Source: Paenibacillus tengchongensis | Lineage (GTDB): Bacteria > Bacillota > Bacilli > Paenibacillales > Paenibacillaceae | NCBI RefSeq assembly: GCF_008973665.1 | Contig: NZ_WACP01000006.1 | Coordinates: forward strand, 62,001-126,000 | Direction of reading: 5' to 3' | Length of the DNA stretch: 64,000 nt | Shown: positions 53,966-62,916 of the stretch, piece by piece | How positions within the stretch are numbered: the stretch's first letter is position 1 | Layout: each line of letters starts with the position of its first letter | The notes under the pieces: generated by a model | What the model was told of the DNA's origin: nothing | What the model saw: the letters and a program-made list of their open reading frames with translations, nothing else | The model's database searches: none | Position numbers and translations under genes: made by a program

Positions 53966-55240
53966 TTAACCGGAAATCAGCCGCAGAATATCATTGTAGG
54001 TTACGGCGATCATCACCAGGAACAGCAGCGCAAAGCCCACAAAGTGCACCATGCCTTCATGTCCCGGATCGACCGGCTTGCCGCGCAGAGCCTCGACACC
54101 GAGGAACACGAGCCGGCTTCCGTCCAGCGCCGGAATAGGCAGCAGGTTAAAGATGCCAAGGTACAGACTGAGTATAGCTGCCCAATAGGTCAGATATTCA
54201 ATCCCCTGCTGGGCGATCTGGCCGGTCATCTTGGCTGTGCCTACAGGTCCGGAAATGTCATCCATGTTAAAGTTGTTGATCAACTGCTTGAAGCCGGTGA
54301 AGATCAGCTCGGTCGTTTCGACCATCGCTGTTCCGGACAAGGTGATGGTTTCTGCAAAGCCGGCCTTGCGGGTCGGCAGCTCGGTCGTAATCCCCACCTT
54401 GCCTCCTTCTTCCCCTTCCATACTGCGCGGGGTCATCGTGACGTTGATTGTCTCGTCGCCGCGCTTGAGCACCCAATCCATCGGTTTGCCTTTGGAGACA
54501 GAGGTCATGGAGATCATCTTCTCATAATCTCCCCCGATCGCTTCCCCGTTGATGGACATTACGATATCCCCGGACTTAAGACCGGCTTCCTCCGCAGGCA
54601 TTCCGGCACTGACATCCCCGATCTTCACATAGGTCGGATTCTCGATGGCAATACCGGCCATCTGCAAATGAAGCGCAAACAGCACAAAGGCGAGCAGGAA
54701 ATTCATGACCGGACCGGCCACGATTGCCAATGCGCGCTGACCGACCGTCTTGCTGCCGAATTGGCGGTCTTTAGGGGCAATCTGTGTCTGCTGATTCCCC
54801 TTAATCATCATGGCCTGCGGGTGAACATCGTAGGTGATAACCTCTCCGTCCACATCAAGCCTGATCTTCAGATCATTCTCCAGATCGGTATACTGTGCTT
54901 CCCCGCGAATGACATTCCGGCGGGTATCGAGCATATCGAGATAGATGTTCTTGATCTTGTTGTCCTGGCCCAGTCTAACCGCAATGGTCTGTCCCGGACC
55001 AATCTCAATAATTTCGGGATCTTCTCCCGCCATACGTGCGTAGCCGCCAAAGGGCAGCAGGCGAAGCGTAAACTGGGTTTCATTGCGTTTATAGGAAAAC
55101 AGTTTCGGACCGAAACCGATGGCAAATTCCCGTACAAGGATGCCGGCGCGTTTGGCGAAAAAATAATGTCCCCATTCATGCACCGTCACCAGAACAAAGA
55201 ACATAAGCACCGTCAAAAAGACGACTCTTACCATTTCCAT
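53966..55240 (-). CDS. rseP: Site-2 zinc metalloprotease RseP/RasP
   Basis: 424 residues from the ATG at 55240 (AGGGGG ten bases upstream). The HEWGH zinc site lies in the first membrane helix, a PDZ domain is in the middle (SAGMPAEEAGLKSGDIVMSINGE in outline), and the distal Asp motif LDGSRL lies near the C-terminus, with about four membrane helices in total. It performs intramembrane cleavage of anti-sigma factors and signal-peptide remnants. Located between dxr and proS as in B. subtilis. Confidence 0.97.
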   Translation of the reverse strand: MEMVRVVFLTVLMFFVLVTVHEWGHYFFAKRAGILVREFAIGFGPKLFSYKRNETQFTLRLLPFGGYARMAGEDPEIIEIGPGQTIAVRLGQDNKIKNIYLDMLDTRRNVIRGEAQYTDLENDLKIRLDVDGEVITYDVHPQAMMIKGNQQTQIAPKDRQFGSKTVGQRALAIVAGPVMNFLLAFVLFALHLQMAGIAIENPTYVKIGDVSAGMPAEEAGLKSGDIVMSINGEAIGGDYEKMISMTSVSKGKPMDWVLKRGDETINVTMTPRSMEGEEGGKVGITTELPTRKAGFAETITLSGTAMVETTELIFTGFKQLINNFNMDDISGPVGTAKMTGQIAQQGIEYLTYWAAILSLYLGIFNLLPIPALDGSRLVFLGVEALRGKPVDPGHEGMVHFVGFALLFLVMIAVTYNDILRLISG

Positions 55241-55385
55241 GCGTAACATTCCCCCTTTTGGTTAAGACCGAAGTATGTCCTCTTAATTTATCATTATTCC
55301 AAGGTCCTTCACAAGAGAATCACTCGTCCCGGTCTATTTTTACAGGGTGAAGTCCACTTCCCGTCCGCGAAGGCATCCTATGCGT

Positions 55386-56525
55386 TTACAGCCCGGCCGC
55401 AAGCTGACGGACGGCGGCATCGCATTCCTTGATCTGCAGCAGGTCCGGACCCGCAATATTCTGATGTTGCTGCAGCACCTCTTCAATGATCTCCTCGATG
55501 CGCAGGAAAGGAATTTCCCGGCGCAGGAAGCGCGCTACAGCAACCTCATTTGCGGCATTGAAGGCCGTTGTTGTAGTACCGCCGGATTTGCCGCTCTCAA
55601 TGGCCATCCGCAGCGCCGGGTAGCGCACCAGATCCATTTCCCGGAAAGTAAGCCGTCCGGCTTCTGCCAGGGACAGGCGCTTCGCCGGAGATGCCAGACG
55701 CTGCGGATAGGTCAGCGCATATTGAATCGGAACGCGCATATCCGGAGTGCCCAGTTGGGCGATAATACTGCTGTCCCGGAACTCCACAAACGAATGGATG
55801 ATGCTTTCCGGATGCAGCACCACTTGGATTTGTTCATAAGGCAGACCGAACAGCCAGTGGGCTTCAATAACCTCCAGACCTTTGTTGACCATTGTCGCCG
55901 AGTCGATGGTAATCTTGGCACCCATGCTCCAATTGGGATGACGCAGCGCGTCTTCCACCGTTACATCGAGCAGCTCGGAGCGGGAATAATCGCGAAAAGA
56001 TCCGCCGGATGCAGTTATGGTAATGCCGGCGATATCGCCGCGGTTCTCCCCGTTCAGACATTGGAAGATGGCTGAATGCTCGCTGTCGACAGGCAGCAGG
56101 CTGACGCCTTTACAGCGGACCGCTTCCATCACCAGATGACCGGCTGTAACAAGCGTCTCCTTGTTGGCAAGACCGATGTCGCGGCCGGCTTCTATCGCGG
56201 CCAGCGTAGATTCCAGGCCAACACTGCCCACGAGCGCGGTTACGATCATTTCCGCATCACCGCCCGCAGCAATTTCCACCAGTCCCTCTTCTCCGTAATA
56301 CAGCTCCGTGCCGGAAGGCAGGCTTGGGCGGATGCTGTCAGCCAGCTCCTTGCTGCCCACCGAGACCCGCTTCGGCTTGAATTGCCGGACCTGCTCCAGC
56401 AGCAGATCCGTATTTCCGCCGGCCGCAAGGCCGTCTACACTGAAGGCCTCCGGATGCATGGCCACAACGTCGAGTGTTTGTGTGCCGATGGACCCGGTAG
56501 AGCCAAGAATGCTTATTTTTTTCAC
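55386..56525 (-). CDS. dxr: 1-deoxy-D-xylulose-5-phosphate reductoisomerase
   Basis: 379 residues. The NADPH-binding GSTGSIG (8-14), [10 protein letters not shown] near 97, NKETLVTAG near 122 and the metal/substrate region [11 protein letters not shown] near 146 are all present. It makes methylerythritol 4-phosphate, the committed MEP-pathway step. GTG start with GAAGGT upstream. Together with uppS and cdsA it forms an isoprenoid/lipid group. Confidence 0.97.
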   Translation of the reverse strand: MKKISILGSTGSIGTQTLDVVAMHPEAFSVDGLAAGGNTDLLLEQVRQFKPKRVSVGSKELADSIRPSLPSGTELYYGEEGLVEIAAGGDAEMIVTALVGSVGLESTLAAIEAGRDIGLANKETLVTAGHLVMEAVRCKGVSLLPVDSEHSAIFQCLNGENRGDIAGITITASGGSFRDYSRSELLDVTVEDALRHPNWSMGAKITIDSATMVNKGLEVIEAHWLFGLPYEQIQVVLHPESIIHSFVEFRDSSIIAQLGTPDMRVPIQYALTYPQRLASPAKRLSLAEAGRLTFREMDLVRYPALRMAIESGKSGGTTTTAFNAANEVAVARFLRREIPFLRIEEIIEEVLQQHQNIAGPDLLQIKECDAAVRQLAAGL

Positions 56526-56549
56526 CAGAAATGACCTTCTTCCCGCCGT

Positions 56550-57353
56550 TTAATAGTAAGGCATCAGCATTACGATATGTACGAAAGGAAATACGATGAT
56601 CCAGCTGTCGCAACGGTCCAGGATGCCTCCATGGCCGGGCAGCAGCGAGCCGGAATCCTTGATGCCGTACACCCGTTTATAAGCAGACTGCACCAGATCC
56701 CCGAGTTGACCGAGCACAGCGCAGGAAGCCCCGATCAGGAGAGCTCTTCCCATGGTCAGCACATCCGGTGCGGCCAGTGCATAAACAGCAGAAATCACAA
56801 TTGCAATGAGCACTCCGCCCATCGCGCCTTCAATGGTTTTGTTGGGACTGATCGCCGGCCAGAGTTTATTCTTGCCAAAGCTACGCCCCACAAAATAAGC
56901 ACCGGCATCGCTGCCCCAAATACAGCTGAGCAAGAGAAACGTCCAAAGCAGACCATGGCCGTCGTCTGCACCGCGGGCTACCCCCATATACGAAAAGCCT
57001 GTGCCGATATACAGGATGCCTGTGAAAATAAGCGCGACGATTTTGATGTCCCGCTTATTTTTGGTGAATACCGTAACCAGCAGAAATAACAGCATCAGCA
57101 GCCATATTCCCTGATCCCAGGACAACCAGGGTGATGTGTCCATCAAGCTCCAGGGAATCATAAAGCCCAGTACACTGAGATAGCAGAGAGCAGCCAGACC
57201 GCCTGCCGCTGGTATCCCGGACATTTTTATAAATTCATAGGTTCCGATAAGTGCCATTGCTGCAAGCAGCAGCTGATACGGCCAGCCGCCCCATACGCAC
57301 ATGCCCAAAAACAACGCTCCGGCCAAAATACCGGTAATCAATCGCTGCTTCAA
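56550..57353 (-). CDS. cdsA: Phosphatidate cytidylyltransferase
   Basis: 267 residues with about eight membrane helices and the C-terminal CdsA signature (LPGHGGILDRCDS). It makes CDP-diacylglycerol for phospholipid synthesis, upstream of PgsA. TTG start eight bases after GGGGG. It lies between uppS and dxr with short gaps. Confidence 0.96.
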   Translation of the reverse strand: MKQRLITGILAGALFLGMCVWGGWPYQLLLAAMALIGTYEFIKMSGIPAAGGLAALCYLSVLGFMIPWSLMDTSPWLSWDQGIWLLMLLFLLVTVFTKNKRDIKIVALIFTGILYIGTGFSYMGVARGADDGHGLLWTFLLLSCIWGSDAGAYFVGRSFGKNKLWPAISPNKTIEGAMGGVLIAIVISAVYALAAPDVLTMGRALLIGASCAVLGQLGDLVQSAYKRVYGIKDSGSLLPGHGGILDRCDSWIIVFPFVHIVMLMPYY

Positions 57354-57372
57354 TATTCAAACCCCCATCAGG

Positions 57373-58140
57373 CTACTTCAATCCGCCGTACCGGCGCGAA
57401 CGGCGCTGGTATTCCGCCACCGCCTGCAGTAAATGCGTCTTGTCGAACTCAGGCCAGTAGATGTCCGTAAACCACAGCTCGCTGTAAGCGACCTGCCAAA
57501 GCATAAAGTTGCTCAGTCTCATTTCTCCGCTTGTCCGGATCAGCAGATCAGGATCGGGCAAGCCGCCGGATAACAGCCTGCTGTCTATCAGCTCCGATGT
57601 AATCTCTTCCGGTGACAGCACTCCGGCCCGGATATCTTCACCCATGCTGCGCATGCAGTCTTCAATTTCTTTGCGCGCGCCATAGTTCAGTGCGAAGTTA
57701 AGCACCAGTCCCGTGTTGTCTTGCGTCCGGGCAACCGCTTCCTCCATCGCCTTACGGGTATGGGCGGGCAGAGCGTCGGCATCGCCCATCACGCGAACCT
57801 GGACATTCTTCTCAATCAGCTCATCCAGCTCAAGGGCCAGAAATTCCACAGGCAGCTTCATCAGGAAATCGACCTCATCCTTGGGACGCTTCCAGTTCTC
57901 CGTGGAAAAAGCATACATTGTCAGGAACTCCACGCCAAGATCGTTGGCGGCGATCGTGGCCCGTTTAACCGCCTTCATGCCGTTCTGATGTCCGACAATC
58001 CGTGGCAGGCCGCGGCTCTTGGCCCATCTTCCGTTGCCATCCATAATAATGGCCACGTGCCGGGGGATATTATCCGGTGAAATCTCGACCGGCTGCTGCC
58101 CGTCTTTACGGCCCAGCCATGCTTGAACCCGTTTGATCAT
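57373..58140 (-). CDS. uppS: Isoprenyl transferase (undecaprenyl diphosphate synthase)
   Basis: 255 residues from the ATG at 58140 (GGAGG eight bases upstream). The cis-prenyltransferase motifs MDGNGRWAKSRGLPR (near 33), FSTENWKRP (near 80) and IRTSGEMRLSNF near the C-terminus are complete. It makes the C55 carrier lipid for peptidoglycan and teichoic acids. It heads the uppS-cdsA-dxr-rseP group downstream of frr. Confidence 0.97.
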   Translation of the reverse strand: MIKRVQAWLGRKDGQQPVEISPDNIPRHVAIIMDGNGRWAKSRGLPRIVGHQNGMKAVKRATIAANDLGVEFLTMYAFSTENWKRPKDEVDFLMKLPVEFLALELDELIEKNVQVRVMGDADALPAHTRKAMEEAVARTQDNTGLVLNFALNYGARKEIEDCMRSMGEDIRAGVLSPEEITSELIDSRLLSGGLPDPDLLIRTSGEMRLSNFMLWQVAYSELWFTDIYWPEFDKTHLLQAVAEYQRRSRRYGGLK

Positions 58141-58219
58141 TTCCGTTTCCTCCAAGCTCTTCGTAAGAAAGAGACAAACCCCACCATAAACGGAGGGGCC
58201 TCTTAGTCTCTTGAAATTC

Positions 58220-58773
58220 TTATACTTCCATTATCTCTTTTTCTTTGGCCAAGAGCACTTTATCGACTTCGGCTATGAACTTATCCGTTGATTTCTGAAT
58301 GTCCTCCTGATGACCGCGGGATTCATCCTCGGAAATACCGTTCTTCTCCATCTTTTTGATGTCGTCGTTGGCATCGCGGCGGATGTTGCGGATCGCCACC
58401 TTCGCTTCTTCGCCGAACTTCTTGGTCAGCTTCACCAGCTCACTGCGGCGTTCTTCGGTCAGCGGAGGAATGCTCAGACGGATTACGCTGCCGTCATTAG
58501 CAGGCGTCAGTCCCAGATCGGATTTCATAATCGCCCGTTCAATGTCGGACATCGCCGATTTATCCCAAGGCTGGATCAGCAGAGTCCGGGAATCCGGTGT
58601 GCTGATATTGGCCAGCTGATTAACAGGGGTAGGCGCTCCGTAGTATTCAACCTGAATGCGGTCAAGCAGCGCTGAGGAAGCACGGCCTGCCCGTAATGTC
58701 GCCAGATCGCGCTTCAGCGCGCCGATCGCTTTTTCCATACGTTCTTCGGCATTTTTCTTCACCGCTTGCGGCA

Positions 58774-58774
<1 letters not shown>
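58220..58774 (-). CDS. frr: Ribosome recycling factor
   Basis: 184 residues, standard RRF size, with [24 protein letters not shown] in outline and the [13 protein letters not shown] hinge region. It splits post-termination ribosomes with EF-G. Its ATG overlaps the pyrH stop (TAATG), so the two are coupled. A weak GC-rich hairpin follows the stop near 58170-58200. Confidence 0.98.
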
Positions 58775-59511
<737 letters not shown>

Positions 59512-59524
59512 TCACTTTCTTACA

Positions 59525-59555
59525 AAAGACGGAACACTGATGTGGACTGTGTTCC
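59525..59555 (-). terminator. Possible terminator/attenuator between tsf and pyrH
   Basis: GGAACAC (59531-59537) pairs with GTGTTCC (59549-59555), with a modest T-run (GTCTTTTG) on the minus strand. Read-through into pyrH is likely. Confidence 0.5.
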
Positions 59556-59610
59556 GCTCTTAAGATGCTTACCTTTATTCAATTCTGCCGATTTCCGTTC
59601 GCAGCGGGTA

Positions 59611-60261
59611 TTACTGTTTAACCTGTGCCATAACTTCTTCTACAAAGTTGTCGACTTTCTTCTCCAGACCTTCGCCCAGTTCATAGCGGACAAAACGACG
59701 GATGGAGATGTTTTCGCCGATGGTGCTGATCTTTTCGTTCAGCAATTGGGAAATGGTCTTGTCCTGGTCTTTCACGAAGGACTGCTCCATCAGGCAATAT
59801 TCTTCATAGAACTTGGCGATGCGGCCTTCAACCATTTTTTCAACGATCTTCTCAGGCTTGCCTTCGTTCAGCGCTTGCGCTTTAAGAATTTCCTTTTCCT
59901 TCTCTACTTCTTCAGCAGGCACTTCTTCACGGCGTACATAACGCGGGCTGGCTGCAGCGATTTGCATGGCGATGTCGCGTGCGAATTCCTTGAAGGAATC
60001 AGTCTTGCCTACAAAGTCTGTTTCGCAGTTGATTTCAACCAGTACGCCGATACGTCCGCCGGCATGGATATAAGATTCAACAACGCCTTCAGTTGCCACG
60101 CGGCCAGCTTTATTAGCTGCTGCGGAAAGGCCTTTCTCACGAAGCAGGTCAGCGGCTTTGGCGATGTCGCCGCCGGCTTCTTCCAGCGCTTTCTTGCAGT
60201 CCAGCATGCCGGCGCCAGTTCTTTCACGAAGTTCTTTTACGGATTTAGCGTCTACTGCCAT
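59611..60261 (-). CDS. tsf: Elongation factor Ts
   Basis: 216 residues. The N-terminal UBA-like and TDFV parts are clear ([31 protein letters not shown] near 78-87). The protein is about 75 residues shorter than B. subtilis EF-Ts and appears to have a reduced core, but it keeps the C-terminal helix that contacts EF-Tu. It exchanges GDP for GTP on EF-Tu. GGAGGG precedes the ATG. It lies downstream of rpsB with a hairpin in between. Confidence 0.96.
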   Translation of the reverse strand: MAVDAKSVKELRERTGAGMLDCKKALEEAGGDIAKAADLLREKGLSAAANKAGRVATEGVVESYIHAGGRIGVLVEINCETDFVGKTDSFKEFARDIAMQIAAASPRYVRREEVPAEEVEKEKEILKAQALNEGKPEKIVEKMVEGRIAKFYEEYCLMEQSFVKDQDKTISQLLNEKISTIGENISIRRFVRYELGEGLEKKVDNFVEEVMAQVKQ

Positions 60262-60319
60262 TGTTATTTTCCCTCCAAAATGTAGTTGTATAATTAGCCC
60301 GCTACAGGCCTATAATCCC

Positions 60320-60364
60320 AAAAAAAGGGCAGTGAGAGGTTATCCACCTGCCAACCACCCTTTT
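60320..60364 (-). terminator. Partial terminator/attenuator between rpsB and tsf
   Basis: Minus-strand stem AAGGG...GGCAG with CTGCC...CTTT, followed by seven T. Probably sets the rpsB:tsf transcript ratio. Confidence 0.6.
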
Positions 60365-60397
60365 CATTTAAGTTCTTGTTAAGGTCCGAAAGACTAC

Positions 60398-61099
60398 TTA
60401 AGCTGTAGTCGTGTCTTCACCCTGGTGGGCTTCCACAACGGCGTCAGCCATTTTACCAGTGAGCAATTTCACGGCGCGGATCGCGTCGTCATTGCCCGGA
60501 ATGACGTAGTCGATTTCGTCCGGATCGCAGTTGGTATCAACGATAGCTACAATTGGGATACCCAGCTTGCGGGCTTCGGCAACAGCGATACGCTCTTTGC
60601 GAGGATCGATGATGAACAGCGCGCTTGGCAGGCCCTTCATGTTCTTGATACCGCCCAGGAATTTCTCAAGACGATCTTTCTCTTTGCGGAGAAGGATAAC
60701 TTCTTTCTTAGGCAGAACTTGGAAAGTACCGTCTTCTTCCCACAGTTCCAGCTTCTTCAAGCGGTCAACGCGCTTCTGAATGGTCTGGAAGTTGGTCAGG
60801 GTACCGCCGAGCCAGCGTTGGTTGATGAAGAACATACCGGAACGTTCGGCTTCTTCTTTCACAGAGTCTTGGGCTTGCTTCTTGGTTCCTACGAACAAGA
60901 TTGTGCCGCCTTCGCCTGCTACGCTCTTAACAAAGTTGTAAGCTTCTTCAACTTTCTTAACCGTTTTTTGCAGGTCGATAATATAAATTCCGTTTCTTTC
61001 AGTGAAGATATAACGATCCATTTTCGGATTCCAACGACGGGTCTGATGACCGAAGTGTACCCCAGCTTCAAGCAGCTGTTTCATGGAGATTACTGCCAT
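60398..61099 (-). CDS. rpsB: 30S ribosomal protein S2
   Basis: 233 residues, starting [23 protein letters not shown] at the ATG 61099, nine bases after AGGAGG. Core motifs [19 protein letters not shown] and [20 protein letters not shown] are complete. It binds late to the 30S body/head junction. A strong promoter and a folded leader upstream suggest S2 feedback control. Confidence 0.98.
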   Translation of the reverse strand: MAVISMKQLLEAGVHFGHQTRRWNPKMDRYIFTERNGIYIIDLQKTVKKVEEAYNFVKSVAGEGGTILFVGTKKQAQDSVKEEAERSGMFFINQRWLGGTLTNFQTIQKRVDRLKKLELWEEDGTFQVLPKKEVILLRKEKDRLEKFLGGIKNMKGLPSALFIIDPRKERIAVAEARKLGIPIVAIVDTNCDPDEIDYVIPGNDDAIRAVKLLTGKMADAVVEAHQGEDTTTA

Positions 61100-61141
61100 C
61101 TTCACACACCTCCTAAGTTTGGTTTTTTTGTGTGTCTCCTC

Positions 61142-61208
61142 CGCCGGATATCATTTTTCTACAAGACTTTCTTCGGAAGAAAGCACCCCTTGTCGAAATC
61201 AACCGGCG
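61142..61208 (-). ncRNA. Structured rpsB leader (candidate S2-responsive)
   Basis: Three nested stems on the minus strand: CGCCGG/CCGGCG (61203-61208 with 61142-61147), ACAAG/CTTGT (61189-61193 with 61161-61165) and a perfect CTTTCTTCCGAAGAAAG hairpin (61167-61183). The upstream ACACAC could alternatively pair with GTGTGTG at the ribosome binding site. Confidence 0.55.
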
Positions 61209-61229
61209 TGTGTTTTAACACCGTCAATT

Positions 61230-61258
61230 ACTATACCACAATCAAATCCGGGATGCAA
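61230..61258 (-). promoter_or_regulatory. Sigma-A promoter of rpsB
   Basis: Minus strand TTGCAT (61253-61258), 17-bp spacer, TATAGT (61230-61235). Confidence 0.75.
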
Positions 61259-61263
61259 TCCAT

Positions 61264-61307
61264 AAAAAAAGTTTTGCCGGCTTGCGGGAAGCGCAAATCG
61301 GCAAAAC
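61264..61307 (-). terminator. Intrinsic terminator before rpsB
   Basis: GTTTTGCCG/CGGCAAAAC outer stem and an inner TTGCG/CGCAA stem, followed by seven T on the minus strand. Confidence 0.92.
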
Positions 61308-61308
61308 C

Positions 61309-61935
61309 TTATTTCCGGACCGTAATCAGCTTGTCAATAATCGAGTCGTTGCTCTCTCCTCTAGTGAAGCTGTAGCTGCCGTATTGAATAATTCTATTAA
61401 TCTTACGGGCGAGTGCCGCATCCAGAAAAGCGGCCTTATCGGTTATTACTCCCGCCGAGGCAAGAAGATCCGCTGTTTCAGACAGCGTTGCTCCGGTCGG
61501 AATGCGGACATTAACCGCCGCTGCTGCCGGTTCGGGCGTGGACGGCGATGCCGGAGCGCTGGCAGCGGCAGCAGTGCTTACCGGCTGCCGGGAAGGCGAA
61601 ACGGCCGGTGCAGAAGGCTCAGCCGGCGGAGATGCAGATGCAGCCTTCTCCGGGGCAGAAGGCTCGGAAACGGGCGACGCCGGTGCGGCGGAGGCCTCTG
61701 CCTGGTCTCCCTCCTTGCCTTCCTGTTCCGGCTGATTCCCTTCGTCTGCACCCGGAGACGGGCTTGGTCCAGGCGTGGCCGGGTCCTCCACGACCAGATT
61801 CAGCTTCGCTGCTTCCCGCACCAGCTGCTCCTTGGTCATTGGAGCCGCTCCGCCTGCGATCATGAGCTGCAGGAGCAGGGCGCCGATAATTAGTCCGGCA
61901 CCGAGGCCGAACAGAAAGGAACGGTTCTTCATCAT
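61309..61935 (-). CDS. Membrane-anchored protein with YceG/MltG-like N-terminal subdomain
   Basis: 208 residues. One N-terminal membrane helix (FLFGLGAGLIIGALLLQLMI) is followed by a long Ala/Pro/Ser/Glu-rich extracellular linker (about 50-140) and a small C-terminal domain (VRIPTGATLSETADLLASAG ... YGSYSF). That domain resembles the LysM-like segment preceding the catalytic part of MltG lytic transglycosylases. The catalytic domain is absent, so it may bind peptidoglycan or act as an anchor. Its ATG overlaps the stop of the SwrB-like gene (ATGA). Function unknown. Confidence 0.82.
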   Translation of the reverse strand: MMKNRSFLFGLGAGLIIGALLLQLMIAGGAAPMTKEQLVREAAKLNLVVEDPATPGPSPSPGADEGNQPEQEGKEGDQAEASAAPASPVSEPSAPEKAASASPPAEPSAPAVSPSRQPVSTAAAASAPASPSTPEPAAAAVNVRIPTGATLSETADLLASAGVITDKAAFLDAALARKINRIIQYGSYSFTRGESNDSIIDKLITVRK

Positions 61936-62489
61936 ACCGATTCCTCCTGCTTGGCAAGCTGCAGAATAAGCTGCACCTCACCGCGCTGCAGACCGGCCAT
62001 CTTGGCGATGGCATCGATCGATTTCCCTTCCTCGTAAAGCTCGAAGAGCCTCGGATAGCGCAGCTTGATCGAGCTGACAGGCTTCGGTTTAGACTGTTCG
62101 TGCATGGCTTCAGCCGGTGCGGCCGCCTGCCGTGCAGCCTCGGCACGCGCCTGCGCCGTCCCCAGCTCCTGCACCTCGCGCTCGCTCGCAGCCAACCGGG
62201 ACTCCAGCTGTCCGCTCAGATTCCGCAGCTCGGATACTTGCTCCTTAAGTGCGCCGATTTCCTCCAGCAAAGCGTTCTTGCCCTGCTGATTCTGCTGCTT
62301 AAGGCTGGCAACCAGCTCAATCATTTTCTCTTGTTCACGCTCAAGATCCGACATGTATAGCTCCAATGCCGCTTCCGTATCCTTCAAGCTCTGCTGTACG
62401 CCCGACTTTTCCTGCTGCCGCGCCGGGAGCATCAGCGCGTACACAATGGCGGCAGCCCCTACCAGCACAATATATCCCCATGGTTCCAA
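61932..62489 (-). CDS. SwrB-like/DUF6115 membrane protein
   Basis: 185 residues: an N-terminal membrane helix (WGYIVLVGAAAIVYALM), a long coiled coil (about 30-120), and a C-terminal helix-turn-helix-like part (LYEEGKSIDAIAKMAGLQRGEVQLILQLA). In B. subtilis swrB sits at this place between sigD and rpsB and activates flagellar export. The architecture and position fit a SwrB-type protein, but sequence identity cannot be judged here. Its stop overlaps the start of the YceG-like gene. Confidence 0.8.
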   Translation of the reverse strand: MEPWGYIVLVGAAAIVYALMLPARQQEKSGVQQSLKDTEAALELYMSDLEREQEKMIELVASLKQQNQQGKNALLEEIGALKEQVSELRNLSGQLESRLAASEREVQELGTAQARAEAARQAAAPAEAMHEQSKPKPVSSIKLRYPRLFELYEEGKSIDAIAKMAGLQRGEVQLILQLAKQEESV

Positions 62490-62525
62490 ATGCGTTTATC
62501 TCCTTAACGATCAATTTTGTCCAGT

Positions 62526-62834
62526 TCAGAGGCTGAGATCGATCCGGTGTCCTTTATAGGGATGCTCGGCTTCATGGACAACCTCCTCCCTGCGGCCTTT
62601 ATGGGCTGAGGACGACGGTTCCTGCCGTTCTCGGCCTTCCCGGCCCTGCAGCCTGGCATCGGCCGGCTCGTCCACTTCGGCGCTGCGCCGGGCTGCTTCC
62701 GCCGACTGTCTGACATTGTCGGCGGAGATTTGCTGCTGGGCCAGCACTGGACGCTGCTGCAGTTCATTCTGGACTTTTCCGGCATCGGTCGTCCGCGGCA
62801 ACGCAATTTGCAGTTCCACCGGTTTCATACTCAT
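62526..62834 (-). CDS. Small hydrophilic protein of unknown function
   Basis: 102 residues from the ATG at 62834 (GAGGG upstream), or 100 residues from the second ATG at 62828. No family was recognised. It is rich in Glu, Gln, Arg and Ala, probably helical or disordered (MKPVELQIALPRTTDAG; QQRPVLAQQQISADN), and ends HPYKGHRIDLSL, which looks like a conserved tail. It lies between the FapA and SwrB-like genes, 82 bp after the former, in what looks like one operon. A role with the flagellar gene group is inferred only from position. Confidence 0.75.
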   Translation of the reverse strand: MSMKPVELQIALPRTTDAGKVQNELQQRPVLAQQQISADNVRQSAEAARRSAEVDEPADARLQGREGRERQEPSSSAHKGRREEVVHEAEHPYKGHRIDLSL

Positions 62835-62916
62835 AAGTTGAGCCCTCTTCCTTGTCCAAATGTATGTACAGCGTATAATCAATGAATGGCCGGCCGCTTC
62901 CCGCTGCCCGCCAAAG

